Below, piece by piece: positions 33,054 to 41,610 of a DNA stretch of 64,000 bases (position 1 is its first letter; each line of letters begins with the position of its first letter). Position numbers and translations under genes: made by a program. Source of the stretch: JAUSIF01 sp040901465 (GTDB lineage Bacteria > Pseudomonadota > Alphaproteobacteria > Rhizobiales > Xanthobacteraceae); NCBI GenBank assembly GCA_040901465.1, contig JBBDYN010000051.1, positions 14,442 to 78,441 of the forward strand. Reading direction: 5' to 3'. Below the pieces are notes generated by a model, which was given only the letters and a program-made list of their open reading frames with translations, was not told the DNA's origin and made no database searches.

Positions 33054-33908
33054 ATGTCCGAGCCGAAGAAACCCAAGGCCAAGTCCGCGGCCGCGCCCAC
33101 GCTCGCAGAACTGCGCGCGGAGATCGATCGCATCGATGCCGCCGTGCACGCTCACTTGATCGAGCGCGGCGAGATCATCGGCGAACTGATCAAGGTCAAG
33201 CGCACGCAGGAGTCGGGTGCTGCGTTCCGGCCGGCGCGCGAGGCGGAGATGATGCGCCGTCTCGTCGAACGCCACCGTGGGATTCTGCCCCTGGACACGA
33301 TCGAGAGCATCTGGCGCGTCATTATCGCGACATTCACGTACGTGCAGGCCCCCTATGCGGTGCATGCGGACTTCGCTGCGGGCGACGCGCTCGTGCGCGA
33401 CTCGGCGCGCTTCCATTTCGGATTCACGGTGCCACTCAAGGCGCACCTTGGCGCAGCGTCCGTGGTCGCGGCGGTCGCCGCGTCGAAGGGCGATCTCGGG
33501 CTCGTGCCAGCAACCAATCTTGCTGGTGCGGGCGCGTGGTGGACCGCGCTGGAAGACGAGAAGGCACCGAAGATCATTGCGCGTCTGCCGTTCGTCGAGC
33601 GCGCGGATCATCCGGCGTCGCTGCCGCTCTTCGTTGTGTCGCGGCCGATCGTGGCGGATGCTGCGGTGATGGAAGTTCAGACCTTCAGCGTGCGGGTGGC
33701 GGGTTGGAGTGCGGCCGCGGCGCGGGCGCTCACGCCGTTCGCAGACGTACTCGCGGTGCCGCGCGGCGAGTTCGACGGGGCGGCGCTCCTGATCTCGCGG
33801 CCGCCGGGCCGCAAGCTCGACGAAACCACAGCAGCGCTGGTCGCGGCCGGCGCGTCGGTGCGGGCGACGGCCCTCGTCGGCGGGCACGCGAACCGCTATA
33901 CCGTCTAG
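33054..33908 (+). CDS. Chorismate mutase with C-terminal prephenate-dehydratase-like region
   Basis: 284 residues. Residues about 12-95 are an AroQ-type all-helical chorismate mutase (LAELRAEIDRIDAAVHAHLIERGEIIGELIKVK, then REAEMMRRLVERH). The remainder (PLKAHLGAASVVAAVAASKGDLGLVPATN and an ACT-like end) recalls a reduced prephenate dehydratase/ACT module but lacks clear catalytic motifs, so I do not claim dehydratase activity. It converts chorismate to prephenate for Phe and Tyr. First gene of a run with hisC and tyrC, divergent from metX. Confidence 0.85.
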   Translation: MSEPKKPKAKSAAAPTLAELRAEIDRIDAAVHAHLIERGEIIGELIKVKRTQESGAAFRPAREAEMMRRLVERHRGILPLDTIESIWRVIIATFTYVQAPYAVHADFAAGDALVRDSARFHFGFTVPLKAHLGAASVVAAVAASKGDLGLVPATNLAGAGAWWTALEDEKAPKIIARLPFVERADHPASLPLFVVSRPIVADAAVMEVQTFSVRVAGWSAAAARALTPFADVLAVPRGEFDGAALLISRPPGRKLDETTAALVAAGASVRATALVGGHANRYTV

Positions 33909-33952
33909 CCCAATCGCAATCTTTTCTTTGTTTTGAGTCCGGAAACCGAACG

Positions 33953-35068
33953 ATGAGCGCGCCCGAGCGTCCCGTGCCGAAAGCGAGCATTCTCGAGATC
34001 GCGGCCTATGTGCCCGGTCGCAGCGAAGCGCCCGGCGCGGCCAAGGTCTACAAGCTCTCCTCGAACGAGACGCCGCTCGGGGCGAGCCCGAAGGCGATCG
34101 CGGCGTTTCGCGCGACGGCGGAAACGCTCCACCATTATCCGGACGGGGCGCAGACCGCTTTGCGCGAGGCGGTCGCCCGCAGCTTTGGGCTCGATCCGGC
34201 GCGCATCATCTGCTCGAACGGCTCGGACGAGCTCTTTAGTCTGCTGGCGCAGGCGTATCTCACGCCGGGCGACGAAGCGATTTTCACGACGCACAGCTTT
34301 CTCGTCTATCGCAACGCGACGCTTGCGGCTGGCGGTAAGCCGGTGGTCGCGCCTGAGCGCGCCTACACGGCCGATGTCGACGCAATCCTTGCCGCGGTTA
34401 CGCCGCGCACGCGGCTTGTGTTCCTGGCGAACCCGAATAATCCGACCGGAACTTACTTGCCGTTCTCCGAAGTGCGCCGCCTGCATGCGGCGCTGCCGGA
34501 GAACGTGATCCTTGTGCTCGACGCCGCGTATGCCGAGTACGTGCGGCGGAACAACTATGAATCGGGGATCGAGCTCGCGGGCACGAGCGACAACGTGGTG
34601 ATGACGCGCACGTTCTCGAAAATCCACGGGCTCGCGGGGCTGCGGATCGGCTGGATGTATGCGCCGGCCGCGGTCATCAACGCGATCCACCGCATCCGCG
34701 GGCCGTTCAACGTGAATGCGCCGGCAATCGCCGCGGGCGTTGCCGCGCTTTCCGACACGGCGCACGTTGAGCGCGCGGCGGCGCATAACGCCAAATGGCT
34801 GCCGTGGCTCACCGAGCAGATTCGGGCGCTTGGCTTGGAAGTAACGCCGAGTGTCGGAAATTTCGTGCTGATCCATTTCCCGCGCGAGCGCGGCAAGACC
34901 GCGAAGGACGCGGACGCGTTTCTCCTGAAGCGCGGGCTCGTTCTGCGCCAGGTCGGGGCCTACCAACTGCCCAACGCGCTGCGCATGACGGTCGGCACGG
35001 AAGAAGCGAATCGCCTTGTGGTTTCGGCGCTTTCGGAGTTCCTCGCGCGCGAGGCCGCACGTGCCTGA
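33953..35068 (+). CDS. hisC: Histidinol-phosphate aminotransferase
   Basis: 371 residues from the ATG at 33953; the frame is open into the previous gene, but VPKASILEIAAYVPGRS is the normal start. KLSSNETPLGASPKAI, FLANPNNPTGTYLP and the PLP Lys in TRTFSKIHGLAGLRIGWM (about 223) are diagnostic of HisC. In alphaproteobacteria the same enzyme often transaminates aromatic acids, and its place between chorismate mutase and tyrC supports a dual role. tyrC overlaps its end by 8 bp. Confidence 0.94.
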   Translation: MSAPERPVPKASILEIAAYVPGRSEAPGAAKVYKLSSNETPLGASPKAIAAFRATAETLHHYPDGAQTALREAVARSFGLDPARIICSNGSDELFSLLAQAYLTPGDEAIFTTHSFLVYRNATLAAGGKPVVAPERAYTADVDAILAAVTPRTRLVFLANPNNPTGTYLPFSEVRRLHAALPENVILVLDAAYAEYVRRNNYESGIELAGTSDNVVMTRTFSKIHGLAGLRIGWMYAPAAVINAIHRIRGPFNVNAPAIAAGVAALSDTAHVERAAAHNAKWLPWLTEQIRALGLEVTPSVGNFVLIHFPRERGKTAKDADAFLLKRGLVLRQVGAYQLPNALRMTVGTEEANRLVVSALSEFLAREAARA

Positions 35069-36029
35069 CGCGGCACCCCTGTTCGAGCGGCTTGCGCTCA
35101 TCGGCGTCGGGCTGATCGGCTCGTCGATCGCGCATGCGGCGCGCGATCGCGGCGTCGTGAAGTCGATCGCCGCGTCGGCGCGCACGGCTGCCACGCGCAA
35201 GCGCGTGACCGAGCTTGAACTCGTCGACGAAGTCTTCGAAACCAATGCGGGGGCGGCGAAGGGCGCCGATCTCGTTATCGTCTGCGTGCCGGTCGGCACC
35301 TGCGGGGCGGTCGCGGCGGAAATCGCACTGGTCTTGAAGCCGGGCGCGATCGTCTCCGACGTGGGTTCGGTAAAAGGCGCGATCCTGCGCGACATGGCGC
35401 AGCACCTGCCGAAAAACGTGCATTTCATCCCGGCACATCCGGTTGCCGGCACCGAGCATTCCGGCCCCGACGCGGGATTTGCGGAACTGTTCGATAACCG
35501 CTGGTGCATCCTGACCCCGCCCAAGGACGCCGACGCGGGCGCGGTGGAACGGCTCAAGGCATTCTGGACCGCGCTCGGCGCGAACGTCGAGATCATGGAT
35601 GCCGAGCACCACGACATGGTGCTCGCGATCACGAGCCACGTGCCGCACCTGATCGCCTACAATATCGTCGGCACCGCGGCGCATCTCGGGGAAGTCACAC
35701 AGTCGGAGGTGACGAAGTTCTCGGCGGGCGGCTTCCGCGATTTCACGCGCATCGCGGCGTCCGATCCCACCATGTGGCGCGATGTGTTCCTGCACAACAA
35801 GGAAGCCGTGCTGGAGATGCTCGGCCGCTTCAGCGAGGACCTTTCGGTGCTGACGCGCGCGATCCGGTTCGGCGACGGCAAGACGCTGTTCGACCTGTTT
35901 ACCCGTACGCGGGCGATCCGGCGCTCGATCATCGAGATCGGTCAGGAAACGGCCGAGCCCGATTTCGGACGGCAGCGGCGCAAGAAGGTGCCACCGGCGC
36001 CGATGCCGCGGCCCTACGCGAACGACTGA
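35061..36029 (+). CDS. tyrC: Prephenate/arogenate dehydrogenase
   Basis: 322 residues from a GTG at 35061, overlapping the hisC stop. The Rossmann motif is LALIGVGLIGSSIAHAARDRG, followed by DLVIVCVPVGTCGAV. HPVAGTEHSGPDAGFAELF and AITSHVPHLIAYNIV hold the His residues of the active site. It oxidatively decarboxylates prephenate or arogenate toward tyrosine; the TyrA/TyrC choice is not decided from sequence. Coupled translation with hisC is likely. Confidence 0.92.
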   Translation: MPDAAPLFERLALIGVGLIGSSIAHAARDRGVVKSIAASARTAATRKRVTELELVDEVFETNAGAAKGADLVIVCVPVGTCGAVAAEIALVLKPGAIVSDVGSVKGAILRDMAQHLPKNVHFIPAHPVAGTEHSGPDAGFAELFDNRWCILTPPKDADAGAVERLKAFWTALGANVEIMDAEHHDMVLAITSHVPHLIAYNIVGTAAHLGEVTQSEVTKFSAGGFRDFTRIAASDPTMWRDVFLHNKEAVLEMLGRFSEDLSVLTRAIRFGDGKTLFDLFTRTRAIRRSIIEIGQETAEPDFGRQRRKKVPPAPMPRPYAND

Positions 36030-36054
36030 GGCCGCCCGCCGCCGGGCCTGAGCC

Positions 36055-36588
36055 ATGTCCCCCTCCGCGCAAGGCGATCTCTGGGTGTTCGGCTACGGGT
36101 CGCTCATGTGGCGCACCGGATTCGATTATCTGGAGCGGCGGCAGGCGAGGCTCCTCGGCGCGCACCGGGCACTTTGTGTTTTTTCGCACATTCATCGCGG
36201 CACGCCGGAGCGGCCCGGGCTCGTGCTCGGGCTCGATCGCGGCGGAAGCTGCCGCGGGGTCGCATTTCGCGTAGCTACCGCGAATGTGAGCTCGACGCTT
36301 GCCTATCTGCAGGAGCGCGAGCTTGTCACCAAGGTCTACAAGGAAGCGGTGCGGCCGATCGATCTATTGGAGGGCGCAAACGAGCGCGTGCCGGCGCATT
36401 GTTTTCTCGTCGACCGATCGCACGCGCAATACGCGGGCAAGCTGTCGCTCGAAGAGCAATTGCGCCTCGCGCGGCAAGGTCATGGACGATCCGGCGCCAA
36501 TCCGGAATACGTGATCGAGACCGTCAAGCACATGCGCGAACTCGACATTCGCGACCGTGCGCTGGAATGGCTCGCCGAACGTCTCTAG
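36055..36588 (+). CDS. ChaC-like gamma-glutamylcyclotransferase
   Basis: 177 residues. LWVFGYGSLMWRTGFDY is the substrate-binding YGSL loop. LQERELVTKVYKEAVRP carries the catalytic Glu region, and GANPEYVIETVKHMRELDIRD is the ChaC C-terminal motif. It cleaves glutathione to 5-oxoproline and Cys-Gly. It follows tyrC by 25 bp and is probably read through from it. Only 3 bases separate it from the next, convergent gene. Confidence 0.93.
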   Translation: MSPSAQGDLWVFGYGSLMWRTGFDYLERRQARLLGAHRALCVFSHIHRGTPERPGLVLGLDRGGSCRGVAFRVATANVSSTLAYLQERELVTKVYKEAVRPIDLLEGANERVPAHCFLVDRSHAQYAGKLSLEEQLRLARQGHGRSGANPEYVIETVKHMRELDIRDRALEWLAERL

Positions 36589-36591
36589 CGG

Positions 36592-36975
36592 TCAGGCCGC
36601 GCGACGCGCGACGGGACCGCGCGACAGGCGCGGGGCGACGAGGGCGGAGAGATCCTCGAACGTGGCTTGCAGCGCTTCGGGCCCGTCGCGGACGATGTGC
36701 AGGTGAATTTCCTCGGTGCCGAGCGGAATGACCGGGCTGCCGGCGATGGCGCTCACGCCGAGGACGACGGTCTCGCCGCCGCGGCGGCAAACGAAGAGCG
36801 ATACGGCATCCGAATAGGCGGGCGGCCGGTTCGCGGGGAAGCGGGTGCTGGCGTAGCGGCGGCCGGATAGGCCGCGCCAGAAATGGAAGCGGTTGGCGAG
36901 GGCCGGGTGGCGCGCTGCGTGGAGGGGACCGGCATATCCGGGCACGCGATCGCGATCGACTAATTCGAGGGTCAT
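36592..36975 (-). CDS. Small hypothetical protein
   Basis: 127 residues from the ATG at 36975 (MTLELVDRDRVPGYAGPLHAAR). Notable is NRFHFWRGLSGRRYASTRFPANRPP, a basic-aromatic patch, followed by strands (AVSLFVCRRGGETVVLGVSAIAG, EIHLHIVRDGPEALQATFEDL). It is compact, without a signal or membrane helix. A related FHFWRGxSGRRY phrase occurs in small unannotated proteins of this order, to my recollection. Function unknown. Confidence 0.65.
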   Translation of the reverse strand: MTLELVDRDRVPGYAGPLHAARHPALANRFHFWRGLSGRRYASTRFPANRPPAYSDAVSLFVCRRGGETVVLGVSAIAGSPVIPLGTEEIHLHIVRDGPEALQATFEDLSALVAPRLSRGPVARRAA

Positions 36976-37084
36976 GTTCAGCTCTGATTCGATGGAGAAC
37001 AAAACTAGAACAAATCCGGCCTTAGTCAAGGGCGACCGGCGTTCCGGCGATAACGCGCGAGGCGAATCCAAGTTCAAATATTTT

Positions 37085-37867
37085 TCAGGGGCTCGGGGTG
37101 CGGCGGAAGGCAATCTGCCGTTCGCGGGCGGCGATCTCGCTTTCGCCCTCGGAAATGAGCCGGGCGGTCGCGGGCTCGAGCTGGTTCTGCAGCACGACCA
37201 AGAAGGCATCGGGATGCAGGCCGGGCTGGATCGGCTCGAGGATTTCCGCGCGGATCTTACCGGGCCGCATCTGCCAGCTTCGCCGCGGCCAATAGAGGCC
37301 GGAATTAAGCGCGATCGGCAGGCACGGCACGCCGAGCGCGCCATAGAGATGCGCCGCGCCGTATTTGTAGTTCGGCTCAGCCCCGGGGGGACGGCGCGTG
37401 CCTTCCGGAAAAATGATGATCTGGCGGTTGCGGGCAATTTCCTGCTTTGCGCGCTCGGTCATTTCCGCGAGTGCCGCCGAACGCGCGCCGCGCCGCACGG
37501 GGATCATCCGCGCCTTCAGGCAATACCAGCCGAAGACCGGCAGCCACATGAGTTCGCGCTTCAGAACATAGACCGGATCGATGAAGAGGCCGAGGATCGA
37601 GTATGTCTCCCACGCCGACTGGTGCTTCGCCGCGACGATGAGCGGTCCCGGTGGAATGCGCTCGATGCCGCGGATCTCGAAGTCGATGTCGCAGATCATG
37701 CGCAAGAGCCAGCGATTGACCGCGACCCAGGAGGCGACCGTGCACCACAGCACCCAGCGCGGCAAGAAGAACACCGGCAGGCAAACGATCATGTGTACGG
37801 CCGTATTTAGATAGAAGCAGACGTTGAACAGGACGGCGCGCAGGGCTTGCACGAACTGCGGGCGCAT
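37085..37867 (-). CDS. plsC: 1-acyl-sn-glycerol-3-phosphate acyltransferase
   Basis: 260 residues. An N-terminal membrane segment (VFFLPRWVLWCTVASWVAVNRWLL) precedes the PlsC domain with AAKHQSAWETY (about 95), in which the HX4D box reads HX4E, and the second box IIFPEGTRR. It acylates lysophosphatidic acid at sn-2, giving phosphatidic acid at the inner membrane. It lies 6 bp after the YdcF-like gene; the pair is probably co-transcribed. Confidence 0.92.
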   Translation of the reverse strand: MRPQFVQALRAVLFNVCFYLNTAVHMIVCLPVFFLPRWVLWCTVASWVAVNRWLLRMICDIDFEIRGIERIPPGPLIVAAKHQSAWETYSILGLFIDPVYVLKRELMWLPVFGWYCLKARMIPVRRGARSAALAEMTERAKQEIARNRQIIIFPEGTRRPPGAEPNYKYGAAHLYGALGVPCLPIALNSGLYWPRRSWQMRPGKIRAEILEPIQPGLHPDAFLVVLQNQLEPATARLISEGESEIAARERQIAFRRTPSP

Positions 37868-37873
37868 CGGGGT

Positions 37874-38539
37874 TCAGGACTGCGGCCGGCGTTCGCCGGC
37901 GGCGAGCCGCGTCGGATCGAGACGAACGCGGACATAGGAGGCGACGTACTTCACGTACTCGACGAGCAGGAGGCGGATCGTCTGCGCGTCCGACCACCAG
38001 GGCTCGTCGCGCATGCGGTCGCTGACGACCGGGTAGGGGATCAGGGTCACGCCGGGCAATTCGTGCGCGATCTCGATCAGCGCGCGCGGCATGTGCCAGC
38101 CCGAAGTCACCACGATGAGCGAACGGAATTTCTGTTCGCGCACCCAGTGGCCGGTTTCGATGGCGTTGCCGATCGTGTTGGTGGCCTCGCGACCGAGGTC
38201 GATGCGGCCGACGAGCAGGCGCTCGACTTCCGGGTTCATGCGGATCAGCTCGGCGTGGGTCGTGGTCGGATTGACGCCGGAAATCAGCAGCCGCTTGCCA
38301 CGGTCGGCGGAGAGCAATTCGACCGCATCGACGATGCGCGAGGCGCCGCCGGTGAGCACCACGATTCCGTCGGCCGCGCGCACGGCCTTTTCCTCGGAGC
38401 GCGGGACGCCGTTCGCGAACACGAGAAAGCCCGCCGCAAGGGCCACGGCCGCAAGGACGCAGGGGATCGCAAGCGGGCGGAGCCAACGGCGGCCGCGGCC
38501 CGGCCGTATCCGCTTGTTCTCTGCGTCGGTCGTCGGCAT
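37874..38539 (-). CDS. YdcF-like (DUF218) membrane protein
   Basis: 221 residues from the ATG at 38539. One membrane helix (about 22-45) follows a basic N-terminus. The DUF218 domain has DGIVVLTGGASRIVDAVELLSADRGKRLLISGV, REATNTIGNAIETGHW and SLIVVTSGWHMPRALIEIAHELP. The family (SanA/YdcF/ElyC) is linked to envelope maintenance. The neighbour plsC and the upstream ftsEX genes are also envelope genes. The frame upstream of 38539 is a shadow of ftsX. Confidence 0.88.
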   Translation of the reverse strand: MPTTDAENKRIRPGRGRRWLRPLAIPCVLAAVALAAGFLVFANGVPRSEEKAVRAADGIVVLTGGASRIVDAVELLSADRGKRLLISGVNPTTTHAELIRMNPEVERLLVGRIDLGREATNTIGNAIETGHWVREQKFRSLIVVTSGWHMPRALIEIAHELPGVTLIPYPVVSDRMRDEPWWSDAQTIRLLLVEYVKYVASYVRVRLDPTRLAAGERRPQS

Positions 38540-38595
38540 GACGAGGCTCCTGCCGCAAATTCTATCGTGAACCGCGAGCCCGGGGCGAGCGCGTT

Positions 38596-39534
38596 TCAGT
38601 CGATCTCGCGCAGCGTCCAGCGCACGGTGACGCGCGAGGCGAGCGTCGTCACCAGCGCGACCAGCACGACAATGCCGGCGATCCCCGCGTAGCCCTGCTG
38701 GTCGAGTGCAAACTGGCCTGTAAGAAATGCGGCTTCGCCGCCGCCCGGGATCCAGGAAAGGAGGCCGGGCACGATGCCGGTCAGGCCGAAGAGGAGCGCC
38801 GCGGCCGCCCCGCCGATCAATCCACCCTTGAGGCCGACGGCGAGAAAATGGCGCTGGAAGGTGCTCGCGATGAAGGAGTCGCGCGCGCCGATGAGATGCA
38901 ACACCTCCACGATCGCGCGATTGGCCGCGACCGCGCCGCGCGTCGCGAACGAAACGGAGAGCACGGTCGCAATGAGCACGAGCCCGAGCGTGGCGAAGCC
39001 GGCGACCACGATCGCGTCGGAGATCGCGGCCAGCCGCGCCGACCAACTGCGGTGGTCGTCCAGCGTCGCGCCGGTAACTTCCTCAGAAAGCGCCTTGCGC
39101 AAGCCGGCGAGATCGGGCTCGGTTTTCTCCGCAAGCCGCACGGCGATCAGGCGCGGCAAGGGCAGCACGCTGAGGTCGACACCGCTGCCGAGCCAGGGCT
39201 CGAGCAAGCGGCCAGTTTCTTCGCGGGTGAGCGAGCGCGCATCGGCGATGCCGGGCGTGCGGCCGGCGACCTCGACCGCCTTGCCGATCTCGGCGCCAAG
39301 GTCGCGGCCCTGGACCGGGCGCACCTGGATCGTCACCTCGCGCACCATGTCGGTGCGCCAATGCGTGGCGGCGTCGCGCACGAGGCCGACCGCGCCGACA
39401 ATGAGCGCCGCGACAAACGTCATAATGGCGATGACCATGAGAAGCGCGCGGCTTGTCACGGTGTCGCGCGGCACGATCGACGCCGACGGCCGGACCAGGC
39501 CCGTTTCCTGCTCGCGTCGTTTGTTGCTTTTCAC
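38596..39534 (-). CDS. ftsX: Cell-division ABC transporter permease FtsX
   Basis: 312 residues. The first membrane helix (ALLMVIAIMTFVAALIVGAVGLV) is followed by a periplasmic domain (about 55-165). Three C-terminal helices form the FtsX permease domain (IVVAGFATLGLVLIATVLSV, GGLIGGAAAALLFGLTGIV, GYAGIAGIVVLVALVTTLAS). VEVLHLIGARDSFIASTFQRHF is the family motif. With FtsE it regulates septal peptidoglycan hydrolases. It starts 21 bp after ftsE. Confidence 0.93.
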   Translation of the reverse strand: MKSNKRREQETGLVRPSASIVPRDTVTSRALLMVIAIMTFVAALIVGAVGLVRDAATHWRTDMVREVTIQVRPVQGRDLGAEIGKAVEVAGRTPGIADARSLTREETGRLLEPWLGSGVDLSVLPLPRLIAVRLAEKTEPDLAGLRKALSEEVTGATLDDHRSWSARLAAISDAIVVAGFATLGLVLIATVLSVSFATRGAVAANRAIVEVLHLIGARDSFIASTFQRHFLAVGLKGGLIGGAAAALLFGLTGIVPGLLSWIPGGGEAAFLTGQFALDQQGYAGIAGIVVLVALVTTLASRVTVRWTLREID

Positions 39535-39555
39535 CGCGGCTGCCTCCTCCTCGAC

Positions 39556-40215
39556 TCAGCGATCCTCATAGAGGCGGCCGTCAGCCAGAACGAGGCGGCG
39601 GCCGTCATATTGGTCCATAAGCATCATGTCATGCGTTGCGAGCACGACCGAAGTTCCCGATTTGTGCAGCTCGATGAATAGCCGGAGCAGGCGGCGGGCG
39701 AGCGGCGGATCGACGTTGCCGGTGGGCTCGTCGGCGAGGAGCAGCTCGGGGCGGCTGATGAGCGCGCGCGCGATCGCCGCGCGCTGCTTCTCGCCGCCGG
39801 AAAGTACGGGCGGCAACACGTGCATGCGGTCGCCGAGCCCGACCCAATGCAGCAACTCGATCACCTGCGCGCGGTAGTTCGACTCGGCGCGGCCTTGCAC
39901 GCGTAGTGGCAGCGCGACGTTTTCGTAGGTCGTAAAATGATCGAGCAGCCGGAAATCCTGGAACACGAGACCGATGCGGCGGCGGAGCGTTGCGACCTCG
40001 TCTGCATCGAGGCGTGCGGCATCCTGTTCGAACAGCGTGATCAATCCGCGCGTTGGGCGGAGCGACAGAAAAAGGAGCCGCAGAAGGCTCGTCTTGCCGG
40101 CGCCCGAAGGGCCGGTCAGGAACTGGAAGGAATTCGCCTTGATGTCGAAGGTGACGTCCTTCAGCACCTCGGGCCCTACGCCGTAGCGCAGACCGACATT
40201 CTGGAATCGGACCAT
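39556..40215 (-). CDS. ftsE: Cell-division ATP-binding protein FtsE
   Basis: 219 residues with complete ABC motifs: Walker A GPSGAGKT, signature LSGGEKQRAAIARAL, Walker B LLLADEPTGNVD and the switch His in LATHD. GLVFQDFRLLDHFTTYENVALPLR fits FtsE. GGAGGGG lies just before the ATG. ATPase partner of FtsX at the division site. Confidence 0.96.
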   Translation of the reverse strand: MVRFQNVGLRYGVGPEVLKDVTFDIKANSFQFLTGPSGAGKTSLLRLLFLSLRPTRGLITLFEQDAARLDADEVATLRRRIGLVFQDFRLLDHFTTYENVALPLRVQGRAESNYRAQVIELLHWVGLGDRMHVLPPVLSGGEKQRAAIARALISRPELLLADEPTGNVDPPLARRLLRLFIELHKSGTSVVLATHDMMLMDQYDGRRLVLADGRLYEDR

Positions 40216-40377
40216 GGTCCCCCTCCGGCGAATCGGATGGCGCGGCTACTCTCCCCCACCCGGGGCGGCCTCTCCAGACCCCGGCTATTCGCCGGCCTAA
40301 GGCGGAAAAATCGTCCTATGGTTTTCCAATCGTTAACGGTCAGAGGTCACAATCCCCTGCAGGATTTGGTGCCCTGC

Positions 40378-41205
40378 ATGCAACTCGCCTGTCCGTCCTG
40401 CCATACGGCCTTCCATGTCGAACCTGCGGCGCTCGGCGCCGACGGGCGTCATGTGCGTTGCGCCCGCTGCCGCACCACCTGGTTCGCACGGCCCGACGAC
40501 CTCACGCCGGGACCGGCGATGGCCGAGGCGTCGGCGGAAGCCGCAGCTGGTGCCGGAACGGAGACGGTGCCTGCCGTGGTCCTGCCGAGGGTCGTGCCGT
40601 GGAACGACACCGTGATGGTCGAGGTCAGCCCGAGTCCGCCGCTCGCGCCGGGCGCCCCACAAGGAATGGAATCGCCGATGGTGACGGCGGACGATGCCGG
40701 TCGGCCGTCTGTTGCGGGGTCAAACTCGGGCAAACGCCGCAAGACATCGAAGAGTTCGCCCGGGCAGCGGCGGCTGGTCGCTGCAACGGCGCTCGTCGCC
40801 GCAGTGCTTTTTGCCGTGATCGGACCGCGTGCGAGCCTCGTGCGCTCGGTCCCCGACCTTGCCGGATTCTACGCCGCGATCGGTATGCCGGTGAACCTGC
40901 GCGGGCTCGAATTCAACGCGATCAGGACGACGCACGAAATGCAGGACGGCATCCCGGTACTCGTCATCGAAGGCGAGATCACGAACGTCACGCGCCAGCC
41001 CGTGGAAGTTCCGCGGCTGCGGCTTGCGGTGCTCGGACCGGACTCGAGCGAACTCTATTCATGGACCGCACTCCTGCCCCGCTCGGTGCTGCCGGAAGGC
41101 GAAAGTCTCCCGTTCCGCAGCCGGCTTGCGTCACCGCCCGTTGACGGCAAGGACGTGTTGGTCCGGTTTCTCAACCGGCTCGACCTCACCGCGAACGGAC
41201 GCTGA
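40378..41205 (+). CDS. Zinc-ribbon (MJ0042-type) membrane protein with DUF3426-like domain
   Basis: 275 residues from the ATG at 40378 (MQLACPSCHTAFHVE), an upstream ATG at 40318 being less likely. CPSC and CARC form an N-terminal zinc ribbon (about 5-27). A variable linker follows, then a single membrane helix (LVAATALVAAVLFAVIG, about 130-147) and a periplasmic domain resembling DUF3426 (VLVIEGEITNVTRQPVEVPRLRLAVL). The topology suggests a cytoplasmic sensor coupled to an envelope domain. Divergent from ftsE, and 11 bp before the response regulator. Confidence 0.85.
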   Translation: MQLACPSCHTAFHVEPAALGADGRHVRCARCRTTWFARPDDLTPGPAMAEASAEAAAGAGTETVPAVVLPRVVPWNDTVMVEVSPSPPLAPGAPQGMESPMVTADDAGRPSVAGSNSGKRRKTSKSSPGQRRLVAATALVAAVLFAVIGPRASLVRSVPDLAGFYAAIGMPVNLRGLEFNAIRTTHEMQDGIPVLVIEGEITNVTRQPVEVPRLRLAVLGPDSSELYSWTALLPRSVLPEGESLPFRSRLASPPVDGKDVLVRFLNRLDLTANGR

Positions 41206-41216
41206 CGGACAAGTCC

Positions 41217-41603
41217 ATGGCGCGATTGCTCATAGCAGAAGACGAACAGCCCGTGCGCGACTTGCTCGCGCGCGCTCTCTCCCAGGAAGGTCACGAGGTG
41301 GAAGTCGCAGCCGATGGTGCAGCGGCGCTCGAGCGATTGTCCGCCGCAGCGCCGTTCGATCTTCTGCTCACCGATATCCGCATGCCGATCATGGACGGGA
41401 TCGCGCTGGCGCTTGCCGCGGCGCGCGATCACCCAGATCTCGCGATCGTGCTGATGACCGGCTATGCGGGAGAACGCGAGCGGGCGCAGGGGCTCGACGC
41501 GCTCGTTCACGATGTGGTGTTGAAGCCGTTCTCGCTCGCGGACATGAAGCAGCGGCTTGCGGGGGCGCTTGGCTATCGCGCGCGGCAGCTGGTGCCAAAC
41601 TGA
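41217..41603 (+). CDS. Single-domain response regulator, CpdR-like
   Basis: 128 residues, a receiver domain only. LLIAEDEQPVRDLL holds the acidic pair, LLLTDIRMPIMDGI the phospho-Asp, VLMTGYAGE the Thr and VVLKPFSLADMK the Lys. The length and the LIAEDE/LTDIRMP style match CpdR, which primes ClpXP proteolysis in the alphaproteobacterial cell cycle. Its neighbours ftsEX fit a cell-cycle role. I rate CpdR as likely, not certain. Confidence 0.82.
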   Translation: MARLLIAEDEQPVRDLLARALSQEGHEVEVAADGAAALERLSAAAPFDLLLTDIRMPIMDGIALALAAARDHPDLAIVLMTGYAGERERAQGLDALVHDVVLKPFSLADMKQRLAGALGYRARQLVPN

Positions 41604-41610
41604 ATCGCGC

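Noticed and set aside
33041..33952. Fusion of chorismate mutase region with hisC in one frame
   Set aside because: The hisC frame is open upstream only as a shadow of the chorismate mutase gene, which is in a different frame and has its own start and stop.
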